64,000 nt of DNA from positions 682,001 to 746,000 of the forward strand of contig JADJIB010000002.1 of NCBI GenBank assembly GCA_016707175.1. The letters run 5' to 3'. Shown piece after piece: positions 56,395 through 64,000 of this stretch (the first letter of the stretch is position 1; each line of letters starts with the position of its first letter). The notes beneath the pieces were generated by a model. It was not told the origin of the DNA, ran no database searches, and saw only the letters and a list, made by a program, of their open reading frames with translations. The position numbers were made by a program, and so were the translations under genes. The DNA comes from Candidatus Phosphoribacter hodrii (GTDB taxonomy: Bacteria; Actinomycetota; Actinomycetes; Actinomycetales; Dermatophilaceae).

Positions 56395-57434
56395 ACGCTC
56401 ACCTTGGGCGTGAGCTGCGCCAGCAACGTGTCTCCGATACCGCTCACCTCCCCCAACTCGTCCACCGAGGTGAACCGGCCGTGTTGAGCGCGCCAGTCGA
56501 GGATCCGCTGGGCGAGCACCGGCCCCACACCGGGCAACGTGTCCAACTGGGCAAGATCGGCGGAGTTGAGGTTGATCAGCGCGGGAGCGCTGCCACCGGA
56601 GGCCGCCGGAGCGCCAGCACCCGCGCCCGCGCCGTTGGCTCCGGCGAGGATCTGCTCACCCGGCGCGGGGACGTGGACCTGCTCCCCGTCGACGACCGCG
56701 CGCGCGAGGTTGACCCGTTCGAGGTCGGCAGAGGCCAGCGCCCCTCCGGCCGCTCGGATCACATCGACAACCCGTGAACCCTCCGGCACCCGCACGACCC
56801 CTGGCGCGCCGACCTCACCGACAACATGGACGACGAGGAGCCGCCCGATGGTGCCCGGCTCTGCGCCGGCTATGGGGCCCGACCCCGCCGAACCCTCGAC
56901 ACCCACTGAGGCGTCGCCCATCGCCCCGTCCGCACTCGTCGCTCCCTCGTCGCCCATCGCCCCCGAGCGCCCGATCGACCCCGACGCGAACGCCATCGGC
57001 ACCGACCGCGCCACCACCCCCGTCCGGCTCGGCGCCACCGGAACCGGCTCAGCCGCCCGCGCAGCCGCCGCCACCCGAAGCGCGAAGATCAGCCCGACAA
57101 CCACCACCACAGCCAGCAGCGCCCCCACGGCCGCTGCGCGCGCCCGCACCCTCGACCCTCCCAAGCCGGCGGGCACGGTGATCACTCTGGGCGGAGGCAG
57201 CCGATGCCGTCCGCCCACTCGCCGCGGTGGGCCGCCCCCGCGTGACCGGTCACCGCGCACGGCCACGTCGGGCGGCGCGGCATCAGGAGCGCCCGGGGGC
57301 GCGGCATACCTCGACCAGCCAGGCGGTGGGACCGGGACCCAACCGTTACGGGCCGCCGGCGTCGAGCCAGCGCGCTCCAGCAACGCCACCGCCCGCGCCG
57401 ACAGGGCCTGCTCCAGTTCCTCAGTGCGCGCCAT
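56391..57434 (-). CDS. comEA: ComEA DNA-binding competence protein
   Basis: ComEA binds double-stranded DNA at the cell surface and feeds it to ComEC. The 347-residue protein has a basic, Pro-rich N-terminus and one membrane helix (AAVGALLAVVVVVGLIFALRVAAAA, near residue 105). A low-complexity Gly/Ala spacer and an SLBB domain (LLVVHVVGEVGAPGVVRVPEGSRVVDVIRAAGG) follow. The C-terminal helix-hairpin-helix pair is INLNSADLAQLDTLPGVGPVLAQRILDWRAQHGRFTSVDELGEVSGIG. It is longer than Bacillus ComEA because of the spacer, normal for actinobacteria. Confidence 0.92.
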   Translation of the reverse strand: MARTEELEQALSARAVALLERAGSTPAARNGWVPVPPPGWSRYAAPPGAPDAAPPDVAVRGDRSRGGGPPRRVGGRHRLPPPRVITVPAGLGGSRVRARAAAVGALLAVVVVVGLIFALRVAAAARAAEPVPVAPSRTGVVARSVPMAFASGSIGRSGAMGDEGATSADGAMGDASVGVEGSAGSGPIAGAEPGTIGRLLVVHVVGEVGAPGVVRVPEGSRVVDVIRAAGGALASADLERVNLARAVVDGEQVHVPAPGEQILAGANGAGAGAGAPAASGGSAPALINLNSADLAQLDTLPGVGPVLAQRILDWRAQHGRFTSVDELGEVSGIGDTLLAQLTPKVSV

Positions 57435-57541
57435 GCCCGGACGGTATGCCGCCCGCTCACCTTCCCGTCAGCCCCCGGCCTTCGCCTGTGGACAGTGGGA
57501 CGAGCGTCAGCACCCTTGTGGACAACCCGGCCCGCCAGGAC

Positions 57542-58222
57542 CTACTCCAGGCGCCCCAACGACCGCAGCCGGGAGATGACGTTGTCCCGATGGCGCAGCA
57601 CGATGACCAGCCCCAACACCCAGGCCCAGATCATCGTCGGCAGCCCGATGGCGCCCGGCAGCCGGCCAAAGGCGGCGAGCAGCCCCCCGACGAGCATGAG
57701 CGCTGCCGCGAGCAGCGACCCCAAGGCCACCCAGCGCGAGACCGCGAAGACGAGCACGAAGACGGCAAGGAGGGCGACGGCATACCAGGGGTGCACGCCG
57801 AGGATGGCACCCAAGGCGGTCGCGACCCCCTTGCCACCGCGCCCGCGCAGGTAGGGCGAGAACACGTGCCCCAGCACCGCCGCAACCCCAAGCACATAGG
57901 CGAGCCACACGGAGCCGAACGCCGCCCCGAGGAACGCCGGGACGAAACCCTTGGCCACGTCGAGGACCCCTACGAGGATCCCCCATTTGCGGCCCAGCAC
58001 GCGGCCGGCGTTGGTCGCACCGGGGTTGCCCGAGCCCGCGCGGGTGACGTCGCGACCCAGCGTCCGCCCGATGAGAGTGGCTGGGTTGATGCCACCCCAG
58101 AGGAACGACGCGGCCCCTGCGACGACCACCACGGCGACGGTCCGCCACAGCTCACCGGACCCCAGGTCGAGGGGCCCGGCCACCAACTGCGGCAGACCGG
58201 CGACCACGTGCGACCCGCTCAC
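57542..58222 (-). CDS. plsY: Glycerol-3-phosphate acyltransferase PlsY
   Basis: PlsY acylates glycerol-3-phosphate using acyl-phosphate, the first step of phospholipid synthesis. The 226-residue membrane protein has the signature motifs WGGINPATLIGRTLGRDVTRAGSGNPGATNAGRVLG near residue 45, LGHVFSPYLRGRGGKGVATALG near 120, and about six helices. It starts with a GTG overlapping the degV stop. The C-terminal helix is slightly longer than in model PlsY proteins. Confidence 0.92.
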   Translation of the reverse strand: MSGSHVVAGLPQLVAGPLDLGSGELWRTVAVVVVAGAASFLWGGINPATLIGRTLGRDVTRAGSGNPGATNAGRVLGRKWGILVGVLDVAKGFVPAFLGAAFGSVWLAYVLGVAAVLGHVFSPYLRGRGGKGVATALGAILGVHPWYAVALLAVFVLVFAVSRWVALGSLLAAALMLVGGLLAAFGRLPGAIGLPTMIWAWVLGLVIVLRHRDNVISRLRSLGRLE

Positions 58223-59094
58223 TAGTGGCTCTCCGGCCGAGGCGCCACCGTGATCGCCAGCGTTCCCGGACCCACATGCGCGCCGACGACGGCGCCCAAC
58301 TCGCCGATCCGGATCTCGCCCGCGTCGGGCACCCGCTGCGCCAGCGCGTCGGCGACCTCGCTGGCCCGTGCCGCGAAGTCCAGGTGCTGGACCTCGATGT
58401 CCACGATCCGACCCGCCGTGCGCGCTCGATCGGCGGCGTCGCCGGCCAACTCGACCATCCGTGCCAACGCCTTGCTCGACGTGCGCACCTTCTCGATCGG
58501 GGCGATGTGTCCGTCGGCGAGGGCGAGGATCGGCTTGATCGCCAGCGCCGAGCCGAGCAGGGCCGACGCCGAGCCGATCCGCCCACCGCGCCGCAGATGT
58601 TCGAGCGTGTGGACGTAGAAGACCACCGTCGCGTCATGGGCTCGCGAACGCGCTACCGCCGCAACGGTTTCCGCATCGGCTCCGGCACCTGCCGCCGCGG
58701 CAGCCGACAGCACGGCATACCCCATGGCGGCCCCGAGCACCCGCGAGTCGACGACCGTCACCGGCACCGGCGACTGCGCGGCAGCAAGCTGCGCACCCTG
58801 GACCGTAGCCGACATGTCAGCCGAGATATGCACGGAGACAATGGAATCCGCACCCGCAGCGGCCAACTCCTCATAGACCTGGAGGAACTCAGCCGGCGCT
58901 GGCCGCGACGTCGTCACGGGGACGAATCGCCGCAGCGCCTCCGCCAGATCCTCGACCCGCACGTCGACACCTTCACGACGCTCGGTGCCGCCGATGACGA
59001 CGTGCAGGGGGACGACCCGCACCGGCGCGCCAGCCTCGGCCACCTGAGCCGGCGTGAGGTATGCCGTGGAATCGGTGACGATCGCGACGCCCAT
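58222..59094 (-). CDS. DegV/FakB-type fatty-acid-binding protein
   Basis: The protein has 290 residues. The core begins VAIVTDSTAYLTPAQV and continues with VTTSRPAPAEFLQVYEELAAAGADSIVSVHISADMSATVQGAQLAAAQ and HDATVVFYVHTLEHLRRGGRIGSASALLGSALAIKPIL, the conserved DegV fatty-acid pocket. FakB proteins present a fatty acid to the kinase FakA, giving acyl-phosphate, the PlsY substrate; plsY overlaps this gene downstream. AGGAGG lies seven bases before the chosen start. A fakA gene is not in the window. Confidence 0.88.
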   Translation of the reverse strand: MGVAIVTDSTAYLTPAQVAEAGAPVRVVPLHVVIGGTERREGVDVRVEDLAEALRRFVPVTTSRPAPAEFLQVYEELAAAGADSIVSVHISADMSATVQGAQLAAAQSPVPVTVVDSRVLGAAMGYAVLSAAAAAGAGADAETVAAVARSRAHDATVVFYVHTLEHLRRGGRIGSASALLGSALAIKPILALADGHIAPIEKVRTSSKALARMVELAGDAADRARTAGRIVDIEVQHLDFAARASEVADALAQRVPDAGEIRIGELGAVVGAHVGPGTLAITVAPRPESH

Positions 59095-59111
59095 CCGGGT
59101 GCCTCCTGACC

Positions 59112-62070
59112 TCACATGGGGACGACGTTGACCAGCGACGGCGGCCGGACGATGACGGTGCGAATGCCGTCCGCCGTGGCAGCCAACACCTTCTCACGGG
59201 CGAGCACCAACTCGCGCAGGTCCGACTCGGAGATATCGGCCGGCACGTCCACCCGATCGCGGACCTTGCCCTTGATCTGGATGACGCAGGTGACCGTGTC
59301 CTCAACCAGGAGAGCGAGGTCGGCGACCGGGAACGGCCCGAGCGCCAGCGACCCGCTGCGACCCATCCGCTCCCACAACTCGTCGGCGATGTGCGGCGCG
59401 ACGGGCGCCACCATCTGCACCAACGGCTCGACGAGCGACCGCGGCGGCGCAGGCAACTTCGTCACCGCGTTGTTGAGCTCGATGAGCTTGGCGATGGCCG
59501 TGTTGAACCGCAGCCCCGCATAGTCCTCACGAACACCGGCAATCGTCTTGTGCAGCAACGTCCGCAGCGCGGGGTCGAGATCGGTCTCGGCCAACTCGAC
59601 CACCCGGCACTCACCCGTGATCTCGTCGACGACGTTGCGCCACAACCGCTGCAGGAAGCGCGCCGAGCCGACGACGGCTCGGGTCTCCCACGGCTTGGAC
59701 AACTCCAGCGGACCCATCGACATCTCGTAGATGCGGAACGTGTCGGCGCCGTAGACGGCATACATCTCGTCCGGGCTGACCATGTTCTTCAGCGACTTGC
59801 CGATCTTGCCGAACTCGCGCTTGACCGGCTGGCCCTGCCACGTGAACGTCGCCTCCGCGCCGTGCACGCCGGGGGTCTCCACGACCTCCTCGGCCTGGAC
59901 ATACTGCCCACGCTCGTCGGTGAATGCCGGGGCCTGGATGTAGCCCTGCGAGAAGTAGGTCCGGAACGGCTCTTCGCTGGACAGGTGGCCCAGGTCGAAG
60001 AGCACCTTGTGCCAGAACCGGGCATAGAGCAGGTGCAGCACCGCGTGCTCGACGCCGCCGACATAGAGGTCGACGCCGCCCGGGTCGCGCGTCCCCGCAG
60101 GAGCACCAGGGACCGGATTGGCTTGCGGTCCAATCCAATACCGCTCATTGTCAGGGTCGACCAGTGCCTCGGAGTTGGTCGGGTCGAGGTAGCGCAGGTA
60201 GTACCAGCAGGATCCGGCCCAGTTGGGCATCGTGTTGGTCTCGCGGCGGAACCGCCGCACCCCGCGCCCGTCGCCCAGGTCCAACTCGACGTTGACCCAC
60301 TCGCTCACGCGGGACAGCGGCGGCTCGGGCTCGCTGCCCGAGTCTTCCGGGTCATAGGTCTTCGGCGAGTAGTCCGGGACATCGGGCAGCGTCAACGGCA
60401 ACATCGAGTCGGGCAACGAGTGCGCGACCCCGTCCTCGTCCCACACCACCGGGAACGGCTCGCCCCAATAGCGCTGCCGACTGAACAGCCAGTCGCGCAG
60501 GCGGTAGTTGACCGTCCCTCGGCCAATTCCCTTGTCCTGCAGGTATGCCGTGATCCTCGCCTTCGCCTCGACCGTCCCCAGCCCGTCGAGCGACACGTCA
60601 TCGTTGGACGAGTTGATGGCGACCCCGGCCTCGGTGAACGAGTGCCCCAGGGCGACGGTGCCGGGCCAGTCCGACACCCCCACGGGGGCGATGACATCGA
60701 CGATCGGCAACTCGAACTCAGTGGCGTAGTCGTAGTCGCGCTGATCGCCGGCCGGCACCGCCATGATCGCGCCGGTCCCGTAACCCATGAGCACGTAGTC
60801 GGCGACGAACACCGGAATCGGGTTGCCGTTCAACGGGTTTGCGGCGAAGGCCCCAGTGAACACCCCCAGTCTTGGTGCGGTCGTCCATCTGCCGCTCGAC
60901 ATCGCTCTTGCGCGAGGTGGAGCGTCGGTATGCCGCGACCGCCGCCGCCGGGGAGTCCGCCGCCGCCGCGTCGGCGCCCTTCCACACCTCATGGGTGCCT
61001 TCGGGCCAGCCCGCGCTCGGGATGATTTCGTCGACCAGCGGATGCTCGGGAGCGAGCACCATGAAGGTCGCTCCGAACAGCGTGTCGGGCCGGGTCGTGA
61101 AGACCTCGATGCCGGCGGCCTCGCCCGCAGCCGTCGTCACCGGGAAGGTCACCATGGCGCCCTCGGACCGGCCGATCCAGTTGCGCTGCATGATCTTGAC
61201 CTTCTCGGGCCACTCGACCCGGTCCAGGTCGTCGGCCAACCGATCGGCATACGCCGTGATCCGCATCATCCACTGACGCAGGTTGCGCCGGAACACCGGG
61301 AAGTTGCCCCGCTCGGAGCGTCCTTCGTTGGTGACCTCCTCGTTGGACAACACGGTGCCCAGACCGGGACACCAGTTGACTGGCGCCTCCGAGGGATAGG
61401 CCAACCGGTAGTGCTCCAGCACGCCGGCCTGCTCGCGTGCCGACAACTCGGTCCATGCCCGCCCCTCCGACTCGGGCACAGACCGCTCCCCCGACTCCAA
61501 GGCCGCCACCAACTCGGCGATGGGGCGAGCCGCCCCATGCGAGCCGTCGGGGCGCACTGCCTCGGGGTCGTACCAACTTTCCCGGATCTGGGTGAAGATC
61601 CACTGGGTCCATCGGTAGTAGTCCTCGTCGATCGTCGCGTAGGAGCGTCGGTCGTCGAATCCCAGTCCCAGACGCCGCAATTGGCGGCGCATGATGACGA
61701 TGTTGTCCTCGGTCGTCTTGCGAGGATGCTGACCGGTCTGCACGGCATACTGCTCCGCGGGCAGCCCGAAGGCGTCGTAACCCAGGGCATGCAGGACGTT
61801 GCGACCCTGCATCCGGTGGAAGCGCGAGAAGACGTCGGTCGCGATGTAGCCCAAGGGGTGCCCGACGTGCAGGCCCGCTCCCGAGGGGTAGGGGAACATG
61901 TCCAGGACGAGCAGTTTGGGACCCCGCGCGGCGACAGCGTCCGGACGCGCCCATGGCCCGGCGGGGTTGTCCGCGTGGAACACCCCGTCGTTCTCCCAAC
62001 GGTCCTGCCACGCCTGCTCGATCGTGTCGGCCAGCGCGGCGGTGTAGCGATACGGCGTTTCGTCGCTCAT
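59112..62070 (-). pseudogene. leuS: Leucyl-tRNA synthetase, interrupted by a +1 frameshift
   Basis: LeuS charges tRNA-Leu. The first half (62070 to about 60865) has YPSGAGLHVGHPLGYIATD (HIGH motif as HVGH). The second half, in another frame, has the rest of the editing domain, WLFSRQRYWGEPFPVVW, KIGKSLKNMVSPDEM (KMSKS motif) and the anticodon-binding end. They join at DRTKTG, then VFTGAFAANPLNG. The plus strand there has CCCCC (60863-60867), and four Cs would restore one frame of about 985 residues. The gene must be essential, so a sequencing error in the homopolymer is likely. Confidence 0.9.
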
Positions 62071-62136
62071 CGTGCTCTCTTGTCCTTCGGCAACTGTCGT
62101 GGTCGTGGGCCGGTCGAACGCCGGTGCCTGGTGGGC

Positions 62137-62163
62137 AAAAAGAAACCCCTCACGCAGGAGGGG
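62137..62163 (-). terminator. Intrinsic terminator in the leuS leader (attenuator)
   Basis: On the minus strand CCCCTC-CTGCGT-GAGGGG is followed by TTTCTTTTT, a classic T-tract terminator, 67 bases before the leuS start. No gene ends here except the short leader ORF, so it must act as an attenuator. Just upstream, GCCGCGCTGA/TCAGCGCGGC (62166-62196) forms a 10-bp hairpin spanning the leader stop codon. Confidence 0.82.
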
Positions 62164-62186
62164 CTGCCGCGCTGACGTCCGACTAC

Positions 62187-62246
62187 TCAGCGCGGCCCGG
62201 TAAGGAGCAGACTCCGTGCCACGGCCCCAGGGTAGCGCACCCCCAT
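62187..62246 (-). CDS. leuS leader peptide
   Basis: This 19-codon ORF begins with an ATG at 62246, with AGGTAGG nine bases upstream. It contains three consecutive leucine codons (CTG CTC CTT, residues 13-15: RSLLLTG) and a TGA stop inside the hairpin before the attenuator. Run-of-cognate-codon leader peptides mark ribosome-mediated attenuation, so low charged tRNA-Leu would stall the ribosome and let leuS be read. It starts 16 bases after the preceding gene's stop. Confidence 0.75.
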   Translation of the reverse strand: MGVRYPGAVARSLLLTGPR

Positions 62247-62261
62247 GCGCACCTACCTGCC

Positions 62262-62900
62262 TCAGGTGCGCAGCATCCCCAGGACGATGAGCAACTGCCC
62301 AAGGTGGTAGGTGATGTGGACGACCACCTGCCCCCAGGCCAGCGGCCGGACGAAGCGGTCATAGGCGATGAGCGCGTCACTCGCGAGGAACAGCGTGGCC
62401 CCGATCCCGACGACGGGCAGCCCGGTCGCCCAGGCGAGGGCGGCCATCCCTCCCACCACCAGCGCATAGACCACAAGGGGTATGCCGTCCCGGCCACTCG
62501 CCCGGACGATCGGCAGCACCTTGGTGAGGATCACCACGACCCCCAGCACGGCGACGGCGATCACTCCCCACCAGATCGGCCCCTCTCCGGGGATCCGGCG
62601 GAAGGCCGCGATATAGGCCACATGGGCCAGGAGGAAGGCGATCAACCCGGCGAGGAAGTGCCGATCCGATCGCCCGAGCAGCAGCACATCGCCGATGAGA
62701 CACAGCACGAGGCCGATGAGCAACTGGTTGCCGTAGTCGACCGAGTCCGCTCGCAGCAGCCAGGCGAGCAGGATGAGGATGACAAGGACCGCGGGCTTGG
62801 CCACGGACTCGAGGTCGGGTCGGCGCCGGGCGACCGCAGCCCAGTCCGCGAGCGCTGCGACAGTGAACGCGCACAGCAGCACCCAGGCATAGATGTTCAT
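62262..62900 (-). CDS. YhhN-family (lysoplasmalogenase-like) membrane protein
   Basis: This 212-residue protein has seven to eight membrane helices, typical of the YhhN/TMEM86 family: VLVILILLAWLL, LLIGLVLCLIGDVLLL, LIAFLLAHVAYIAAFRRIPG, GATLFLASDALIAYDRF, and the end WGQVVVHITYHLGQLLIVLGMLRT. The conserved Asp pairs in LIGDVLLL and FLASDALIA match. Eukaryotic members hydrolyse lysoplasmalogen; the bacterial role is less clear. The start at 62900 gives the expected N-terminus after a GAGAGGG site. Confidence 0.85.
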   Translation of the reverse strand: MNIYAWVLLCAFTVAALADWAAVARRRPDLESVAKPAVLVILILLAWLLRADSVDYGNQLLIGLVLCLIGDVLLLGRSDRHFLAGLIAFLLAHVAYIAAFRRIPGEGPIWWGVIAVAVLGVVVILTKVLPIVRASGRDGIPLVVYALVVGGMAALAWATGLPVVGIGATLFLASDALIAYDRFVRPLAWGQVVVHITYHLGQLLIVLGMLRT

Positions 62901-62974
62901 TGGCACACACCCTCTCGCATCAGGGCGCATTGCCGGGCCAGCGGCGCGCTCGGGGCCGCCCTAGACTCGAAGAC

Positions 62975-63364
62975 ATGGCAGCGTCCACGTTCGAGCACCG
63001 GGTGACCACGGCCGACACGGCCGCCGTCCTCGGCAGCGGCGATCTCCCCGTGCTGGCCACCCCGCGCCTGATCAACTGGTTCGAGCGGGCCACCTTCGCC
63101 ACCGCGCAGACAGTCGTGGAGGCACCACAGACCACCGTCGGCACGGTGGTGCGCATCGAGCACCTCAAGGCCAGCACGGTCGGGGCGGTGATCACCGTGT
63201 CGTGCTCCACCCCGATCAGTGACGGCCGCCGACTGATCTTCCACGTGCGGGCCCTCGACGAGGACGGTGCCGAGATCGCGGTGGGCGAGATGCACCGCCG
63301 CGTCGTCGACTCCGATCGATTCATGGCGCGGTTCACCGAGGCGACGCCGCGCCCCGCCGACTAG
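62975..63364 (+). CDS. FlK-like hot-dog thioesterase
   Basis: This 129-residue single hot-dog-fold protein has VLATPRLINWFERATFATAQTVVEAPQTTVGTVVRIEHLKASTVGAVITVSC, which lines up with fluoroacetyl-CoA thioesterase-type proteins. Candidate catalytic Thr, Glu and His (in EHLKAS) are present. Such proteins hydrolyse small acyl-CoA esters; the substrate is unknown. The gene starts 75 bases beyond the divergent YhhN gene and ends 28 bases before the carboxyltransferase gene, so the two may form an operon. Confidence 0.83.
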   Translation: MAASTFEHRVTTADTAAVLGSGDLPVLATPRLINWFERATFATAQTVVEAPQTTVGTVVRIEHLKASTVGAVITVSCSTPISDGRRLIFHVRALDEDGAEIAVGEMHRRVVDSDRFMARFTEATPRPAD

Positions 63365-63392
63365 CCACACCTTCACGACGAAAGGCCCGGCC

Positions 63393-64000
63393 ATGAGCGC
63401 AACGCGGCGCATCGGGGCAAGGGAGTTGCTGAGCACTGTTCTCGACGAGGGCAGTTGGGTCTGTTGGGACACTCCGCCGCCCCCGGTGGCTGAGCCCGGC
63501 AGCGGGTATGCCGCCGACCTCGCCGCCGCGGCCGAGGCCGCCGGCACCGACGAGTCGGTCCTCACCGGCGAAGGGCGCATCCGGGGCCGACGTGTGGCCT
63601 GTGTCGCCGGTGAGTTCCGCTTCCTCGCCGGGTCGATCGGCAAGGCTGCCGCCGAGCGGATCACGCTGGCCTTCGAGCGCGCTCGACACGAGCAACTGCC
63701 CCTCTTCGCCGCTCCGACCTCTGGGGGCACGCGGATGCAGGAAGGCACGCCAGCCTTCCTCGGGATGGTCAAGATCTCGGCCGCTGTCGCCCAGTTCAAG
63801 GCCGCGGGGCTGCCCTACATCGTCTATCTGCGCCACCCGACGACCGGTGGGGTGCTGGCGTCGTGGGGGTCGCTGGGCCACGTCACGGTCGCCGAGCCGG
63901 GCGCGATGATCGGGTTCCTCGGCGCCCGCGTCTACGAGGCGCTCTACGGACGGCCGTTCCCCGAGGGCGTCCAGGTCGCCGAGAACCTCCACGCCCGCGG
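63393..64000 (+). CDS. Acetyl-CoA carboxylase carboxyltransferase, N-terminal part
   Basis: At least 202 residues are present before the window ends. The start is ATG 63393 after GAAAGG. GEFRFLAGSIGKAAAERITLAFERARHEQLPLFAAPTSGGTRMQEGTPAFLGMVKISAAVAQFKAAGLPYIVYLRHPTTGGVLASWGSLGHVTVAEPGAMIGFLGARVYEAL is the crotonase-like AccD fold with its oxyanion loops. It lacks the N-terminal zinc ribbon of E. coli AccD. The gene may encode the beta part alone or a fused beta-alpha protein, common in actinobacteria; the cut prevents a choice. Confidence 0.85.
   Translation, partial: MSATRRIGARELLSTVLDEGSWVCWDTPPPPVAEPGSGYAADLAAAAEAAGTDESVLTGEGRIRGRRVACVAGEFRFLAGSIGKAAAERITLAFERARHEQLPLFAAPTSGGTRMQEGTPAFLGMVKISAAVAQFKAAGLPYIVYLRHPTTGGVLASWGSLGHVTVAEPGAMIGFLGARVYEALYGRPFPEGVQVAENLHAR

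Larger units (their letters stand above)
869..63513. repeat. Dispersed iterated octamer CGGCATAC / GTATGCCG
   Basis: I count by eye about 41 GGCATAC and 38 GTATGCC on the plus strand. All but one are flanked to give CGGCATAC or GTATGCCG; most carry a further purine before it and often C after it (consensus RCGGCATACC). Copies lie in genes on both strands, in all reading frames, and in gaps. Examples are 870, 996, 3912, 4002, 7444, 11212, 11241, 15125, 30091, 42287, 51502, 57303 and 60542. Counts are manual and may be off by a few. Confidence 0.88.

Noticed and set aside
869..63513. The octamer as a KOPS- or Chi-like polar sequence
   Set aside because: The two orientations are nearly equal in number on the plus strand, with no polarity visible over 64 kb. 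A whole-replichore test would be needed to exclude it fully.

Overview
The window is a high-GC stretch of an actinobacterial chromosome. Gene content and order point to Micrococcales, most likely the Intrasporangiaceae/Dermatophilaceae group. The evidence is an actinobacterial dcw order, SAM-IV riboswitches, an actinobacterial LexA divergent from a LysM protein, a B12-dependent ribonucleotide reductase next to NrdR, a mycothiol-type isomerase and an F420-type nitroreductase. The family assignment is inference.

Left part (1-13250, minus strand): a tightly overlapped division and cell-wall cluster, transcribed mraZ-rsmH-ftsL-ftsI-murE-murF-mraY-murD-ftsW-murG-murC, with murC cut by the window edge. 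MraZ-type GTGGAG repeats lie upstream of mraZ, and further copies lie in front of the divergent operon. That operon (13252-17945, plus strand) encodes a MoxR ATPase, a DUF58 protein and a membrane transglutaminase.

Middle part (18000-46500): an amidohydrolase, the primary sigma factor, a universal stress protein, metX and metY (each behind its own SAM-IV riboswitch and about 12.7 kb apart), DUF4192, DUF1232 and EcsC proteins, a stand-alone family A polymerase, a PAC2 protein, an HrpA helicase, a polysaccharide deacetylase lipoprotein, an aldo/keto reductase, PPK2, an SPFH protein paired with a ribbon-helix-helix regulator, and the nrdR-nrdJ pair with NrdR-box-like and DnaA-box-like sites upstream.

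Right part (46800-64000): a WXG-like/DUF1023 pair, the SOS locus (LysM protein and lexA with SOS boxes between them), a maleylpyruvate isomerase family enzyme, Sir2, a LysR regulator with a DUF4395 protein, the competence pair comEA-comEC, plsY with degV, leuS behind a leader-peptide attenuator, a lysoplasmalogenase-like protein, a thioesterase and the start of an acetyl-CoA carboxylase carboxyltransferase.

The most unusual feature is not a gene. A non-palindromic octamer, CGGCATAC/GTATGCCG, occurs about 80 times by eye count, roughly once per 0.8 kb, evenly on both strands and in all reading frames. Base composition alone would give only a few copies. Inverted pairs of an extended form make long hairpins between genes, and smaller ones lie inside coding sequence. 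The layout resembles the DNA uptake sequences of Neisseria and Haemophilus, which are not established for actinobacteria as far as I know. A comEA-comEC pair lies in the same window, but no functional link is shown.

Four conserved genes (murG, hrpA, the deacetylase, leuS) each appear to carry one extra base that breaks the frame. The shared direction of the change suggests sequencing error, but true mutation cannot be excluded.
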